Shown here in pieces: positions 7,445-16,442 of a stretch of DNA of 64,000 nucleotides. The stretch covers positions 6,203,501-6,267,500 of the forward strand of contig NZ_CP108080.1 in the NCBI RefSeq assembly GCF_036181745.1. The letters run 5' to 3'. Each line of letters opens with the position of its first letter. Within the stretch, counting starts at the first letter, position 1. The notes below the pieces were generated by a model, which was not told where the DNA came from, did no database searches, and was given only the letters and a program-made list of their open reading frames with translations. Both the position numbers and the translations under genes were made by a program. Source of the stretch: Streptomyces sp. NBC_00259 (GTDB lineage Bacteria; Actinomycetota; Actinomycetes; Streptomycetales; Streptomycetaceae).

Positions 7445-8557
7445 ATGAACACGCAGATGCGTCGTGCCGCCGTGGCCGTGGCCGCCACCGCGATGGCCGC
7501 GTCCCTCGCCGCCTGCGGCAGCGCCAAGGAGTCCGGGGACAACGGCTCCAAGACCGGCGCCGCGAAGGGCGACGACATCACCATCGGTCTTCTGCTCCCC
7601 GAGAACCAGACCGCGCGTTACGAGAAGTTCGACAAGCCGCTCATCGAGAAGAAGATCAGCGAGCTCACGAACGGCAAGGCGAAGGTCGTCTACGCCAACG
7701 CCAAGCAGGATGCGACGCTGCAGACCCAGCAGGTCGACACGATGATCACCAACAAGGTGGACGCGCTGATCGTCGACGCCGTGGACGCCAAGGCCATCGC
7801 GGGCAGCGTGAAGAAGGCCAAGGACGAGGGCATCCCCGTCGTCGCCTTCGACCGCCTCGCCGAGGGCCCGATCGACGCCTACACCTCCTTCGACAACGAA
7901 GAGGTCGGCCACGTCCAGGGCAAGGCGCTGCTGGAGGCGCTCGGCGCCAAGGCCAAGGACGGCCAGATCGTGATGATGAACGGCGCCATCACCGACCCGA
8001 ACGCCGCCCTCTTCAAGAAGGGCGCGAAGGCCGAGCTCGAGGGCAAGGTGAACATCGGCAAGGAGTACGACACCAAGGAGTGGAAGCCGGAGAACGCCAA
8101 CGCCAACATGGAGGCGGCGATCTCCTCCCTCGGCAAGGACAAGATCATCGGCGTGTACTCCGCCAACGACGGCATGGCGGGCGGCATCATCACCGCCCTG
8201 AAGGCCGGCGGCTTCGCCAAGCTCCCGCCCGTCACCGGCCAGGACGCCGAGCTCGCCGGTGTGCAGCGCATCGTCGCGGGTGAGCAGTTCATGAGCGTCT
8301 ACAAGCCGTACGCGCCGGAGGCCGCCGCCGCGGCCGAGATGGCCGTGGCGCTCGCCAAGGGCGAGAAGCTCGACTCGATCGCCACGTCCAAGGTCGACAG
8401 CCCCACCACGAAGGCCGTCCCGTCGGTGCTCGTCCCGGTCGTCTCGCTGACCAAGGACAACATCAAGGACACGGTCATCAAGGACGGCGTCTACACCGTC
8501 ACCGAGATCTGCACGCCGAAGTACAAGGCCGCGTGCGACGCGCTCGGCCTGAAGTAG
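7445..8557 (+). CDS. xylF: Xylose ABC transporter substrate-binding lipoprotein XylF
   Basis: This 370-residue binding protein of the pentose (CUT2) ABC importer starts at the ATG at 7445 with GGGAGG seven bases upstream. The signal peptide MNTQMRRAAVAVAATAMAAS ends in lipobox LAAC, so the mature protein is a lipoprotein. The periplasmic-binding fold motifs include ITIGLLLPENQTARYEKFDK, the repeated D-A-(L/I)-(I/V) segments and VVAFDRLAEG. It is first in xylF-xylG-xylH, just after the ROK regulator. A GC-rich stem-loop at 8594-8641 separates it from xylG, as often seen where the binding protein is made in excess. Very similar lipoproteins import ribose or galactose, so xylose rests on the locus context. 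Confidence 0.8.
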   Translation: MNTQMRRAAVAVAATAMAASLAACGSAKESGDNGSKTGAAKGDDITIGLLLPENQTARYEKFDKPLIEKKISELTNGKAKVVYANAKQDATLQTQQVDTMITNKVDALIVDAVDAKAIAGSVKKAKDEGIPVVAFDRLAEGPIDAYTSFDNEEVGHVQGKALLEALGAKAKDGQIVMMNGAITDPNAALFKKGAKAELEGKVNIGKEYDTKEWKPENANANMEAAISSLGKDKIIGVYSANDGMAGGIITALKAGGFAKLPPVTGQDAELAGVQRIVAGEQFMSVYKPYAPEAAAAAEMAVALAKGEKLDSIATSKVDSPTTKAVPSVLVPVVSLTKDNIKDTVIKDGVYTVTEICTPKYKAACDALGLK

Positions 8558-8593
8558 GCACCACGTCCCTGAGGGACACTCCCTGAAGCCTGC

Positions 8594-8641
8594 CCGGTGC
8601 CCCGCCCCGTTCCAGCCCCCGCTATCGGGGCGGGACACCGG
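8594..8641 (+). terminator. Intercistronic stem-loop between xylF and xylG
   Basis: CCGGTGCCCCGCCCCG pairs with CGGGGCGGGACACCGG around a 16-base loop, with one bulged A. No T-run follows, so it is more likely an mRNA stabiliser or partial terminator than a full stop. Confidence 0.5.
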
Positions 8642-8751
8642 ACAGAATCGCTTCTCCTCGTTCTTCACTTGCCTTTGCTTCTGCTCAACCTCCGCGCCAC
8701 ACCCCCCGGCGCGGCATCCCCGCCGGTCAGGCGGCGAAGGAGATGGTTCAC

Positions 8752-9531
8752 GTGTCCGCTACGCCCGTGCTGGCGTTGCGCGGGGTCTCCAAGCGGTTCG
8801 GTGCCGTTCAGGCGCTCACCGACGTAGAGCTCGAGATCCACGGCGGCGAGGTGGTCGCCCTCGTAGGCGACAACGGCGCCGGAAAGTCCACCCTGGTCAA
8901 GACGATCGCCGGCGTGCACCCCATCGATGAGGGCGTCATCGAATGGGAAGGCAAGGCGGTCTCGATCAACAGGCCGCACGACGCCCAGAGCCTGGGCATC
9001 GCGACCGTCTACCAGGACCTCGCGCTGTGCGACAACATCGACGTCGTCGGCAACCTCTACCTCGGCCGGGAGCTGCGCAGGCGCGGAATCCTCGACGAGG
9101 TCGAGATGGAGCGCCGCTCCCGCGAGCTGCTGAGCACCCTGTCGATCCGCATCCCCAGCGTCCGGATCCCGATCGCCTCGCTCTCCGGCGGTCAGCGCCA
9201 GACCGTGGCCATCGCCCGTTCGATGCTCGGCGAGCCCAAGCTCGTCATCCTCGACGAGCCCACCGCCGCCCTCGGCGTCGAGCAGACCGCCCAGGTGCTC
9301 GACCTCGTGGAGCGGCTGCGCGAGCGCGGTCACGCGGTCATCCTCATCAGCCACAACATGGCCGATGTGAAGGCCGTCGCGGACAAGGTGGCAGTACTCC
9401 GGCTCGGCCGGAACAACGGCGTCTTCGACGTCAAGTCCACCTCGCAGGAAGAGATCATCTCCGCCATCACCGGCGCCACGGACAACGCCGTGACCCGTCG
9501 TGCGGCGCGCACCTCGGAGGCGCAGAAGTGA
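8752..9531 (+). CDS. xylG: Xylose ABC transporter ATP-binding protein XylG
   Basis: This is the cytoplasmic ATPase of the xylose importer, 259 residues, a single nucleotide-binding domain. Visible motifs are Walker A GDNGAGKSTL, Q-loop VYQDLALCDN, signature SLSGGQRQTVAIAR, Walker B LVILDEPTAALG and the switch His in LISHN. The ribosome-binding site GAAGGAG (8736-8742) directly abuts an ATG at 8743, leaving no spacer. The GTG at 8752, nine bases away, is therefore the preferred start; annotations may use 8743. It is half the length of E. coli XylG/RbsA, which carry two domains, so it probably acts as a homodimer. The stop overlaps the xylH start (GTGA). Confidence 0.85.
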   Translation: MSATPVLALRGVSKRFGAVQALTDVELEIHGGEVVALVGDNGAGKSTLVKTIAGVHPIDEGVIEWEGKAVSINRPHDAQSLGIATVYQDLALCDNIDVVGNLYLGRELRRRGILDEVEMERRSRELLSTLSIRIPSVRIPIASLSGGQRQTVAIARSMLGEPKLVILDEPTAALGVEQTAQVLDLVERLRERGHAVILISHNMADVKAVADKVAVLRLGRNNGVFDVKSTSQEEIISAITGATDNAVTRRAARTSEAQK

Positions 9532-10823
9532 GCATCGACAAGACTTCGGCACCCGCCGACACCGAGCACCAGGTGGTGAACCCGGACGCCGCACAGAACG
9601 CGGTCACCGCGGTCGACCCCCGGCTGCTGGTGCGCGAGCAGGGCCTCAAGGGCTACGTCGCGGAGTTCCGGCGCAAGATGCACGCCGGTGACCTGGGCTC
9701 CATCCCCGTCGTCATCGGCCTGATCCTGATCTGCGTCATCTTCCAGAGCCTGAACTCGAACTTCCTCTCCGCGCAGAACCTCAGCAACATCGCGGTCACG
9801 ATGGTCGCCACCGGCATGATGGCCGTCGGCATCATCTTCGTGCTACTGCTCGGTGAGATCGACCTCTCGGTCGGCTCGGTCAGCGGTGTGTCGGGCGCGA
9901 TCGTGGCCGTACTCAGCGTCACCCACGGGATGAACGAGTGGCTCGCCGTGCTCGTCGCGATCGCGAGCGGCGCGGCCATAGGCGCCCTCCACGGCTTCTT
10001 CTTCGCGAGGATCGGCGCACCCGCGTTCGCCGTCACCCTGGCGGGACTGCTCTTCTGGCTGGGCTTCATGCTCCAGCTCCTCGGCGACCAGGGCACCATC
10101 AACCTGGACGGCGACGGTGTCATCGGCAAGCTGACCACGTACTACTTCTCGGACGTGGCGGCTGCCTACGGCCTGGCCGCGGTGGCCGTGGCCGTGTTCT
10201 TCCTCTCGTCGTTCGTCGACAGCCGTCGCCGTGAGGCCGCCGGAGTGCCGTCCCGGCCGCTCAACGACATCGTGTTCCGCACGGTGCTGCTCGCCGTCGT
10301 CGCCTTCGCCGCCGCGTTCATGTTCAACCAGTACAAGGGCCTGCCCCTGGCACTGGTGCTGTTCCTGGCGGTCCTGGTGCTCACGGACTTCGTCCTGCGG
10401 CGCACCGCGTACGGCCGGAAGATCTTCGCGCTCGGCGGCAGCGTCGAGGCCTCCCGCCGAGCCGGCATCAACGTCACGGCGGTGCGGATCTCGGTCTTCG
10501 CCATCGCGGGCACCTTCGCCGCCGTCGGCGGCCTGTTCTGGGCCTCCAAGATCGCGGCGGCCAACCAGAGCGCCGGCGCCGGTGACCTCCTGATGAACGT
10601 CATCGCGGCGGCCGTCATCGGCGGCACCAGCCTCTTCGGCGGCCGCGGCCGGACCTGGAACGCGCTGCTCGGCGTCATGGTGATCGTCTCGATCCAGTAC
10701 GGACTCGCGCTCGAAGGCATCGCCACGCCGATCCAGTACATGATCACCGGTGGTGTGCTCCTCGCGACCGTCGTGATCGACTCGGTCACGCGCAAGACGC
10801 AGAAGACCGCGGGCCGCGCGTAA
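9528..10823 (+). CDS. xylH: Xylose ABC transporter permease XylH
   Basis: This membrane subunit has 431 residues from a GTG that overlaps the xylG stop. After a soluble 60-residue N terminus, about ten membrane segments follow. BPD_transp_2 family marks are LLLGEIDLSVGSVSGVSGA, GRKIFALGGSVEASRRAGI and AVIGGTSLFGGRGRTWNALLG. It forms the transmembrane channel used with XylF and XylG. A 17-bp-stem terminator follows 11 bases after the stop. Confidence 0.88.
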   Translation: MSIDKTSAPADTEHQVVNPDAAQNAVTAVDPRLLVREQGLKGYVAEFRRKMHAGDLGSIPVVIGLILICVIFQSLNSNFLSAQNLSNIAVTMVATGMMAVGIIFVLLLGEIDLSVGSVSGVSGAIVAVLSVTHGMNEWLAVLVAIASGAAIGALHGFFFARIGAPAFAVTLAGLLFWLGFMLQLLGDQGTINLDGDGVIGKLTTYYFSDVAAAYGLAAVAVAVFFLSSFVDSRRREAAGVPSRPLNDIVFRTVLLAVVAFAAAFMFNQYKGLPLALVLFLAVLVLTDFVLRRTAYGRKIFALGGSVEASRRAGINVTAVRISVFAIAGTFAAVGGLFWASKIAAANQSAGAGDLLMNVIAAAVIGGTSLFGGRGRTWNALLGVMVIVSIQYGLALEGIATPIQYMITGGVLLATVVIDSVTRKTQKTAGRA

Positions 10824-10834
10824 CGGCCCATACC

Positions 10835-10870
10835 GCAGTGCCCGGCGCCGGAACCGGCGCCGGGCACTGC
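10835..10870 (+). terminator. Rho-independent-type terminator after xylFGH
   Basis: A perfect 17-bp inverted repeat, GCAGTGCCCGGCGCCGG and its complement, with a two-base AA centre, lies 12 bases beyond the xylH stop. It lacks a T-run, which is usual for Streptomyces. Confidence 0.8.
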
Positions 10871-10955
10871 TGCGTGTTCACAGGACCACGGGGGACGCAC
10901 GCGGGGGACACAGGGGGGATGTCCGCCAAAGGCGTGACGCTCAAGGCCCCGCCCG

Positions 10956-10986
10956 ATGACAGGCGCTGCGAGCGGAACATTAGACT
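10956..10986 (+). promoter_or_regulatory. Candidate dxs promoter
   Basis: ATGACA (10956-10961) and TAGACT (10981-10986) resemble -35 and -10 boxes with a 19-base spacer. Initiation near 10993 would give a leader of about 40 bases before the dxs GTG. Confidence 0.4.
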
Positions 10987-11034
10987 CGACAAATCGTTGC
11001 CAAGCTCGACCAGCTCACACGCAAGGAGGCACGG

Positions 11035-12969
11035 GTGCCGCTGCTGACCCGTATCAGGGGACCGCGCGATCTGGACCGGCTCAGCCCGGAGCAGCTCGAC
11101 CAGCTGGCCGCAGAGATCCGCACCTTCCTCGTGGATGCCGTCTCCAAGACCGGCGGACACCTCGGCCCCAACCTCGGCGTGGTCGAGCTGACCATCGCCC
11201 TGCACCGCGTCTTCGACTCCCCGAACGACAAGGTGCTCTTCGACACCGGACACCAGAGCTATGTGCACAAGCTGCTGACCGGCCGCCAGGACTTCACGAA
11301 GCTGCGCGCCAAGGGCGGCCTGTCCGGCTACCCCTCGCGCGCCGAGTCCGAGCACGACGTCATCGAGAACTCGCACGCCTCCACCGTCCTCGGCTGGGCG
11401 GACGGCCTCGCCAAAGCCAACGAGGTGCTGCAGAAGGACGACCACGTCGTCGCCGTCATCGGTGACGGCGCGCTGACCGGCGGCATGGCCTGGGAGGCGC
11501 TGAACAACATCGCCGAGGCCAAGGACCGTCCGCTCGTCATCGTCGTCAACGACAACGAGCGCTCCTACGCCCCGACGATCGGCGGCCTCGCCAACCACCT
11601 CGCCACGCTCCGCACCACCGACGGCTACGAGCGCTTCCTGGCCCGTACGAAGGAGATCCTCGATCGCACGCCGGTCGTCGGGAAGCCGCTCTACGAGACC
11701 CTGCACGGCGCCAAGAAGGGCCTGAAGGACTTCATCGCGCCCCAGGGCATGTTCGAGGACCTCGGCCTCAAGTACGTCGGCCCCATCGACGGCCACGACA
11801 TGGAGGCCCTGGAGTCCGCGCTGACCCGCGCCAAGCGGTTCGGCGGCCCGGTCATCGTGCACTGCCTCACCGAGAAGGGCCGCGGCTACCAGCACGCGGA
11901 ACAGGACGAGGCCGACCGCTTCCACGGCATCGGCCCGATCCACCCCGACACCGGGCTGCCCGTCAAGACCTCGGCCGCCAGCTGGACCTCGGTCTTCGGC
12001 GAGGAGATGGTCAAGCTCGGCAAGGAGCGCGAGGACATCGTCGCGATCACCGCGGCGATGCTCCAGCCCGTCGGACTGAAGAAGTTCGCCGAGGCGTTCC
12101 CCGACCGGGTGTACGACGTCGGCATCGCCGAGCAGCACGCCGCGACCTCTGCGGCCGGTCTCGCCACCGGCGGCGTCCACCCGGTCTTCGCCGTCTACGC
12201 GACGTTCCTCAACCGCGCCTTCGACCAGGTCCTGATGGATGTGGCACTGCACAAGTGCGGCGTCACGTTCGTCCTGGACCGCGCCGGTGTCACCGGCGAC
12301 GACGGCGCCTCCCACAACGGCATGTGGGACATGTCGATCCTCCAGGTCGTCCCCACCCTGCGGATGTCGGCCCCGCGCGACGCCCAGCAGCTGCGCGCCC
12401 AGCTCCGCGAGGCCGTCGAGGTCAAGGACGCCCCGACCGTGGTGCGCTACTCCAAGGGCGTGGTCGGCCCCGCCGTGCCGGCCGTCGGCCGGGTCGGTGG
12501 CATGGACGTCCTGCGCGAGCCGGGCACGGACAGGCCCGATGTGCTCCTGGTCTCCGTCGGCGCCCTCGCGCCCATGTGCCTGGAGATCGCCGACCTCCTC
12601 GACAAGCAGGGCATCTCCACGACCGTCGTCGACCCCCGCTGGGTCAAGCCGGTCGACGAGGCCCTCGCGCCGCTCGCCGAGCAGCACCGGGTCGTCGTCA
12701 CCGTCGAGGACAACAGCCGCGTCGGCGGCGTCGGTGCCGCCGTCTCCCAGGCGCTGCGCGACGCCGGTGTGGACCTGCCGCTGCGTGACTTCGGCATCCC
12801 GCCGCGCTTCCTCGACCACGCCTCCCGCAAGGAGGTCATGGCCGAGATCGGGCTGACCGCGCCGGACATCGCCCGGCAGGTCACGGGTCTCGTCGCCAAG
12901 CTCGGCGGCCGCCTCGACGGTCGTCTCGACGGCGAGCCGGCCGAGGCTCCGGAGCCCGCGCGCGACTGA
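11035..12969 (+). CDS. dxs: 1-deoxy-D-xylulose-5-phosphate synthase
   Basis: This thiamine-diphosphate enzyme condenses pyruvate and glyceraldehyde 3-phosphate into DXP, the first step of the MEP isoprenoid pathway. The length (644 residues) is full for the family. The GTG start has AAGGAGG five bases upstream. Motifs are DTGHQSYVHKLLTGR, the diphosphate/Mg site GDGALTGGMAWEALNN, and the catalytic Glu region GIAEQHAATSAAGLATGG. The C-terminal transketolase domain ends near residue 620. It stands alone after the xyl terminator. Streptomycetes often carry a second dxs in terpenoid clusters; this one, in a housekeeping neighbourhood, is probably the main copy. Confidence 0.95.
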   Translation: MPLLTRIRGPRDLDRLSPEQLDQLAAEIRTFLVDAVSKTGGHLGPNLGVVELTIALHRVFDSPNDKVLFDTGHQSYVHKLLTGRQDFTKLRAKGGLSGYPSRAESEHDVIENSHASTVLGWADGLAKANEVLQKDDHVVAVIGDGALTGGMAWEALNNIAEAKDRPLVIVVNDNERSYAPTIGGLANHLATLRTTDGYERFLARTKEILDRTPVVGKPLYETLHGAKKGLKDFIAPQGMFEDLGLKYVGPIDGHDMEALESALTRAKRFGGPVIVHCLTEKGRGYQHAEQDEADRFHGIGPIHPDTGLPVKTSAASWTSVFGEEMVKLGKEREDIVAITAAMLQPVGLKKFAEAFPDRVYDVGIAEQHAATSAAGLATGGVHPVFAVYATFLNRAFDQVLMDVALHKCGVTFVLDRAGVTGDDGASHNGMWDMSILQVVPTLRMSAPRDAQQLRAQLREAVEVKDAPTVVRYSKGVVGPAVPAVGRVGGMDVLREPGTDRPDVLLVSVGALAPMCLEIADLLDKQGISTTVVDPRWVKPVDEALAPLAEQHRVVVTVEDNSRVGGVGAAVSQALRDAGVDLPLRDFGIPPRFLDHASRKEVMAEIGLTAPDIARQVTGLVAKLGGRLDGRLDGEPAEAPEPARD

Positions 12970-13135
12970 TCCGGACGCCGTCCGGCGCACACACCCCGGC
13001 AGACGGATTGGGCCGGTCGGAGTACCGAATGAGGTTTCCGGCCGGTCCTTTCGTGTGAAACGGCCTCCGAGGGCGGGCGAGGTCCCGCACCCCTCTCGAT
13101 CATGGATCTATGGCCATGGGTACGGAGGTACGCCG

Positions 13136-14647
13136 GTGAGCACACAGCAACAGCCCCCGAGGAACACCGGGGCGTTCCGGACCAAGACGGTCGAGCAGTC
13201 GATCCGGGACACCGAGGAGCCCGAGCACGCGCTGAAGAAGTCCCTCTCCGCCTGGGACCTGACCGTCTTCGGCGTCGGCGTCATCATCGGCACGGGCATC
13301 TTCGTGCTCACCGGTATCGCCGCCAAGGAGAACGCCGGGCCCGCGACCGCCCTGTCCTTCGTCGCCGCGGGCGTCGTCTGCGCACTGGCGGCGCTCTGCT
13401 ACGCGGAATTCGCGTCCACCGTGCCGGTGGCCGGCTCCGCGTACACGTTCTCCTACGCCTCCATCGGCGAACTGCCGGCCTGGATCATCGGCTGGGACCT
13501 GGTCCTGGAGTTCGCGCTCGGCACCGCCGTGGTCGCGGTCGGCTGGTCCGGGTACGCGCGGCACCTCCTGGCGACCAATCTCGGCTGGGACATGCCCCCC
13601 GCGCTGTCGGGACCCGATGCGGGAGGGCACTTCGACCTGCTGGCCTTCCTGCTCATCCTGGCGCTGACCGCCATCCTGGTCATCGGCATGAAACTGTCCG
13701 CCCGGATCACCGCGATCGTCGTCGCGATCAAGGTGACCGTGGTCCTGCTGGTCATCGTCGCGGGCCTGTTCTTCATCAAGGCCGACAACTACTCCCCATT
13801 CGTCCCCCCGGCCGAGGCGCAGGAGACGGGCAGCGGCCTCACGGCGCCCCTGGTACAGGTGCTGTTCGGCTACGAGCCCACCAACTTCGGCGTCATGGGC
13901 ATCTTCACCGCGGCGTCCATCGTCTTCTTCGCCTTCATCGGGTTCGACGTCGTCGCCACCGCGGCCGAGGAGACCAAGAACCCTCAGCGGGACATGCCCC
14001 GGGGCATCCTGGGCTCGCTGCTCGTCTGCACCGTGCTGTACGTGGCCGTGACGCTCGTCGTCACCGGGATGCAGAACTACAAGGAGATGTCGGCGACCGC
14101 GCCGCTCGCCGACGCCTTCAAGTCCGTCAACCAGCCCTTCTTCGCCGGTGCCATCAGCCTCGGCGCGGTCGTGGGACTCATCACCGTCTGCATGATCCTG
14201 CTCCTGGGCCAGACCCGGGTGTTCTTCGCGATGAGCCGTGACGGGCTGCTGCCGCGCTTCTTCTCCGTCACCCACCCGAAGTTCCGGACCCCCCACCGGG
14301 CGACGATCGTGCTCGGCTGCGTCATCGCCGTCATCGCGGGCTTCACCAGCCTCGAGGCGCTCGCGGCCCTGGTGAACATCGGCACGCTCTTCGCCTTCGT
14401 GATCGTGGCCCTCGGCGTCATCATCCTGCGCCGCTCCCGCCCCGACCTGCCCCGGGCCTTCCGCACCCCGTGGGTGCCGACGCTCCCCATCATCTCGATC
14501 GCGGCGTCGCTCTGGCTGATGCTGAACCTGCCGTCCGAGACCTGGCTGCGCTTCGCCGTCTGGATGGCGATCGGCGTCGTCGTCTACTACCTGTACGGCC
14601 GCTCCCACAGCCGCCTCGGCAAGGCGGGCAAGGACGCCAAGTACTAG
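13136..14647 (+). CDS. APC-family amino-acid permease
   Basis: This cytoplasmic-membrane transporter has 503 residues. The GTG at 13136 is chosen because ACGGAGG sits eight bases upstream; ATGs further up lack a site. The family start ALKKSLSAWDLTVFGVGVII is followed by GTGIFVLTGIAAKENAGPA in the first, substrate-binding, membrane helix. About twelve spans are predicted, with the conserved VVATAAEETKNPQRDMPRGI loop. That pattern belongs to the cationic amino-acid transporter (CAT/YfnA-like) branch; the substrate cannot be told from sequence. It is monocistronic, with its own terminator at 14682-14719. Confidence 0.85.
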   Translation: MSTQQQPPRNTGAFRTKTVEQSIRDTEEPEHALKKSLSAWDLTVFGVGVIIGTGIFVLTGIAAKENAGPATALSFVAAGVVCALAALCYAEFASTVPVAGSAYTFSYASIGELPAWIIGWDLVLEFALGTAVVAVGWSGYARHLLATNLGWDMPPALSGPDAGGHFDLLAFLLILALTAILVIGMKLSARITAIVVAIKVTVVLLVIVAGLFFIKADNYSPFVPPAEAQETGSGLTAPLVQVLFGYEPTNFGVMGIFTAASIVFFAFIGFDVVATAAEETKNPQRDMPRGILGSLLVCTVLYVAVTLVVTGMQNYKEMSATAPLADAFKSVNQPFFAGAISLGAVVGLITVCMILLLGQTRVFFAMSRDGLLPRFFSVTHPKFRTPHRATIVLGCVIAVIAGFTSLEALAALVNIGTLFAFVIVALGVIILRRSRPDLPRAFRTPWVPTLPIISIAASLWLMLNLPSETWLRFAVWMAIGVVVYYLYGRSHSRLGKAGKDAKY

Positions 14648-14681
14648 ACGCCGTATCGCGGGACGCCGCATGGTGCCTTTC

Positions 14682-14719
14682 GGCCCCGTATGTCCCCCCA
14701 TAAGGGGGCATACGGGGCC
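14682..14719 (+). terminator. Terminator after the amino-acid permease
   Basis: GGCCCCGTATGTCCCCC pairs with GGGGGCATACGGGGCC (one mismatch) around CATAA, 35 bases after the stop. Confidence 0.75.
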
Positions 14720-14720
14720 C

Positions 14721-14726
14721 TAGTGT
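14721..14726 (+). promoter_or_regulatory. -10 box of a probable leaderless transcript
   Basis: TAGTGT lies six bases before the ATG at 14733, placing the transcription start at or near the start codon. There is no ribosome-binding site upstream of that ATG. Confidence 0.5.
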
Positions 14727-14732
14727 GTGCGC

Positions 14733-16364
14733 ATGCTCGTCGAGCCGCCGCCCTCAGCGCCGTCCGCAGCCGCGCCCCCGTCCGTACCCGCACCGAGGAC
14801 GGCCGTTCCCAGGACCGAGCCCGTGGCCGTGGCTCCGGGCGGCGGGGCACCGGCACCGGCCGGCTACTGGCGGCGGCTGCTTCCCGTCCTCGCCGTGCTC
14901 GCCGTCGTGACCCGGCTGCCCTCGTTCCGGCACACCTTGTGGAACCCCGACGAGGGCTTCCTCGCCGTCCAGGCGCGGATGCTCGCCGACGGGGGCGAGC
15001 TGTACGAGACCGTCGTCGACCGCAAACCACCCCTGCTGCCCTGGCTGTACGCGGCGACCTTCGCGGTCTTCGGCGACGAGTCGCTCCGCCCGCTCAAGGT
15101 CCTCGCCGTCCTCTCCCAGCTGCTCACCGCCCTCGTCCTGGCGGCCACCGCACGCGAACGCTGGGGCGACCGCGCGGGGCGCACCGCCGGCGTCCTCTAT
15201 CTGCTGGTCTCGATCGGCCTGAACCCCGAGGACGCACAGGCGGCCACCTTCGAGATCTTCATGCTCCCCTTCACCGCCGCCGCCGTGATGTACGCGGGGA
15301 AGGGCCGCTGGGGCGCCGCCGGCCTCGCCGTCGCCGGGGCGGTCCTGGTGAAACAGACCGGCGGGGCCGTCCTCGTCCCCGTGCTGTGGCTGCTCTGGCG
15401 CTCCTCGCCCCGCAGACCCCCGCCCCGCAGACCCTCCCCGCGCCGCCCCTCACCACGCGGCCCGTCCGCACGAGGCCCCTCCGGCCCCTGCGAGCGCGGC
15501 ACGTGCGCACGGCGGGCCGGTCTGCTGCGGCTGGGACTCGCGTTCGCCCTGCCGCCGGCGGCGGCCGCGCTGCTGACCGACCCGTCGGGCTTCGTCTTCT
15601 GGACGGTGACCGGATCGGGCGCCTACGCCGCCTTCACCGGCTCCGAACTGCACGTCCTCTCCCGGGGCCTGGCGAACACCGCCCTCCTCGGCGCCGCCTG
15701 CGCCGGACTGGTTCCGCCCGTCGTACGCGTCCTCAGGATCGCCAGGACCGGGGCCGCGGACCTGTGGCTGTGGCTGGCCTCCTCCGCGGCCGCGGTCCTC
15801 CTCGGCCTCCACTTCTTCGGTCACTACTACCTGCAGCTCCTGCCGCCCCTCGTCCTGCTCGCGACGGCCGCCCTGCAGGTCCTGCCGCGCACCCGGCTCG
15901 CCACCGCGCTGCTCGGCTCCGCCGGCGCCTGTGCGCTCTTCCTCACCTGGGGCCTGCTGGCGCCCCGCCCCGAACTGGCCCACGCCCTCCGGCTCGCCGC
16001 CGAGGTACGGCACCGCACCGCCCCGCAGGAGCGCGTGCTGCTGTGGGGGATGCACCCGGAGACGTACTGGCTCGCCGACCGCGACCCCGCCAGCCGCTAC
16101 CTGACCGCAGGACTGCTCACCAACTACAGCGGAGGCCGCGACGGTCCCCAGGTCGGCGAGCGGTACGGGATGGCGGGCACCTGGCCCGTTCTCGTACGCG
16201 AACTGCACGGCAGCCCGCCGGCGCTGATCGTCGACGACTCGCGCGGCAAGCCGTACGCCGCGGAACGGCTGCCCACCCTGCGCCGGCTGCTCGCCCGGTA
16301 CTACCGGCAGCTGCCGGACCCGGTCGACGGCGCGGTGTTGTACGTCCGTACGACGGGACGGTGA
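14733..16364 (+). CDS. PMT/ArnT-like membrane glycosyltransferase
   Basis: This is a polytopic membrane protein of 543 residues resembling the dolichyl-phosphate-mannose-protein mannosyltransferase / ArnT superfamily (GT-C fold). After a Pro/Ala-rich cytoplasmic start, the first outer loop carries NPDEGFLAVQARM with the adjacent acidic pair, followed by VVDRKPPLLPWLYA, both typical of the fold. About ten further hydrophobic spans follow. A basic, repetitive insertion (RRPPPRRPSPRRPSPRGPS, near residues 225-250) lies between spans and looks like a recent tandem expansion. Such enzymes move sugars from polyprenyl phosphate to lipid or cell-wall acceptors; acceptor and donor are unknown. Start at ATG 14733, probably leaderless (GTG 14727 is also in frame). 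Confidence 0.7.
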   Translation: MLVEPPPSAPSAAAPPSVPAPRTAVPRTEPVAVAPGGGAPAPAGYWRRLLPVLAVLAVVTRLPSFRHTLWNPDEGFLAVQARMLADGGELYETVVDRKPPLLPWLYAATFAVFGDESLRPLKVLAVLSQLLTALVLAATARERWGDRAGRTAGVLYLLVSIGLNPEDAQAATFEIFMLPFTAAAVMYAGKGRWGAAGLAVAGAVLVKQTGGAVLVPVLWLLWRSSPRRPPPRRPSPRRPSPRGPSARGPSGPCERGTCARRAGLLRLGLAFALPPAAAALLTDPSGFVFWTVTGSGAYAAFTGSELHVLSRGLANTALLGAACAGLVPPVVRVLRIARTGAADLWLWLASSAAAVLLGLHFFGHYYLQLLPPLVLLATAALQVLPRTRLATALLGSAGACALFLTWGLLAPRPELAHALRLAAEVRHRTAPQERVLLWGMHPETYWLADRDPASRYLTAGLLTNYSGGRDGPQVGERYGMAGTWPVLVRELHGSPPALIVDDSRGKPYAAERLPTLRRLLARYYRQLPDPVDGAVLYVRTTGR

Positions 16365-16442
16365 CCCGCCACACGGGAGGGTGATCGCCCCCGACGGGAT
16401 GACCCGACGGGAGGGTGACGGCCGCGCGGTCCCGGGCCCGGG

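Noticed and set aside
9330..9683. tRNA or other RNA gene anywhere in the window
   Set aside because: I looked for cloverleaf-like GTTCRANYC segments between genes in the whole window and found none; this entry records the negative.
10786..12990. 734-codon open frame antisense to dxs
   Set aside because: The dxs frame on the plus strand shows all catalytic motifs, a start and ribosome site; the antisense frame is a high-GC shadow with no motif.
13100..14701. 533-codon minus-strand frame over the permease
   Set aside because: Composition GDDDEG-rich, the mirror image of a membrane protein; no ribosome site.
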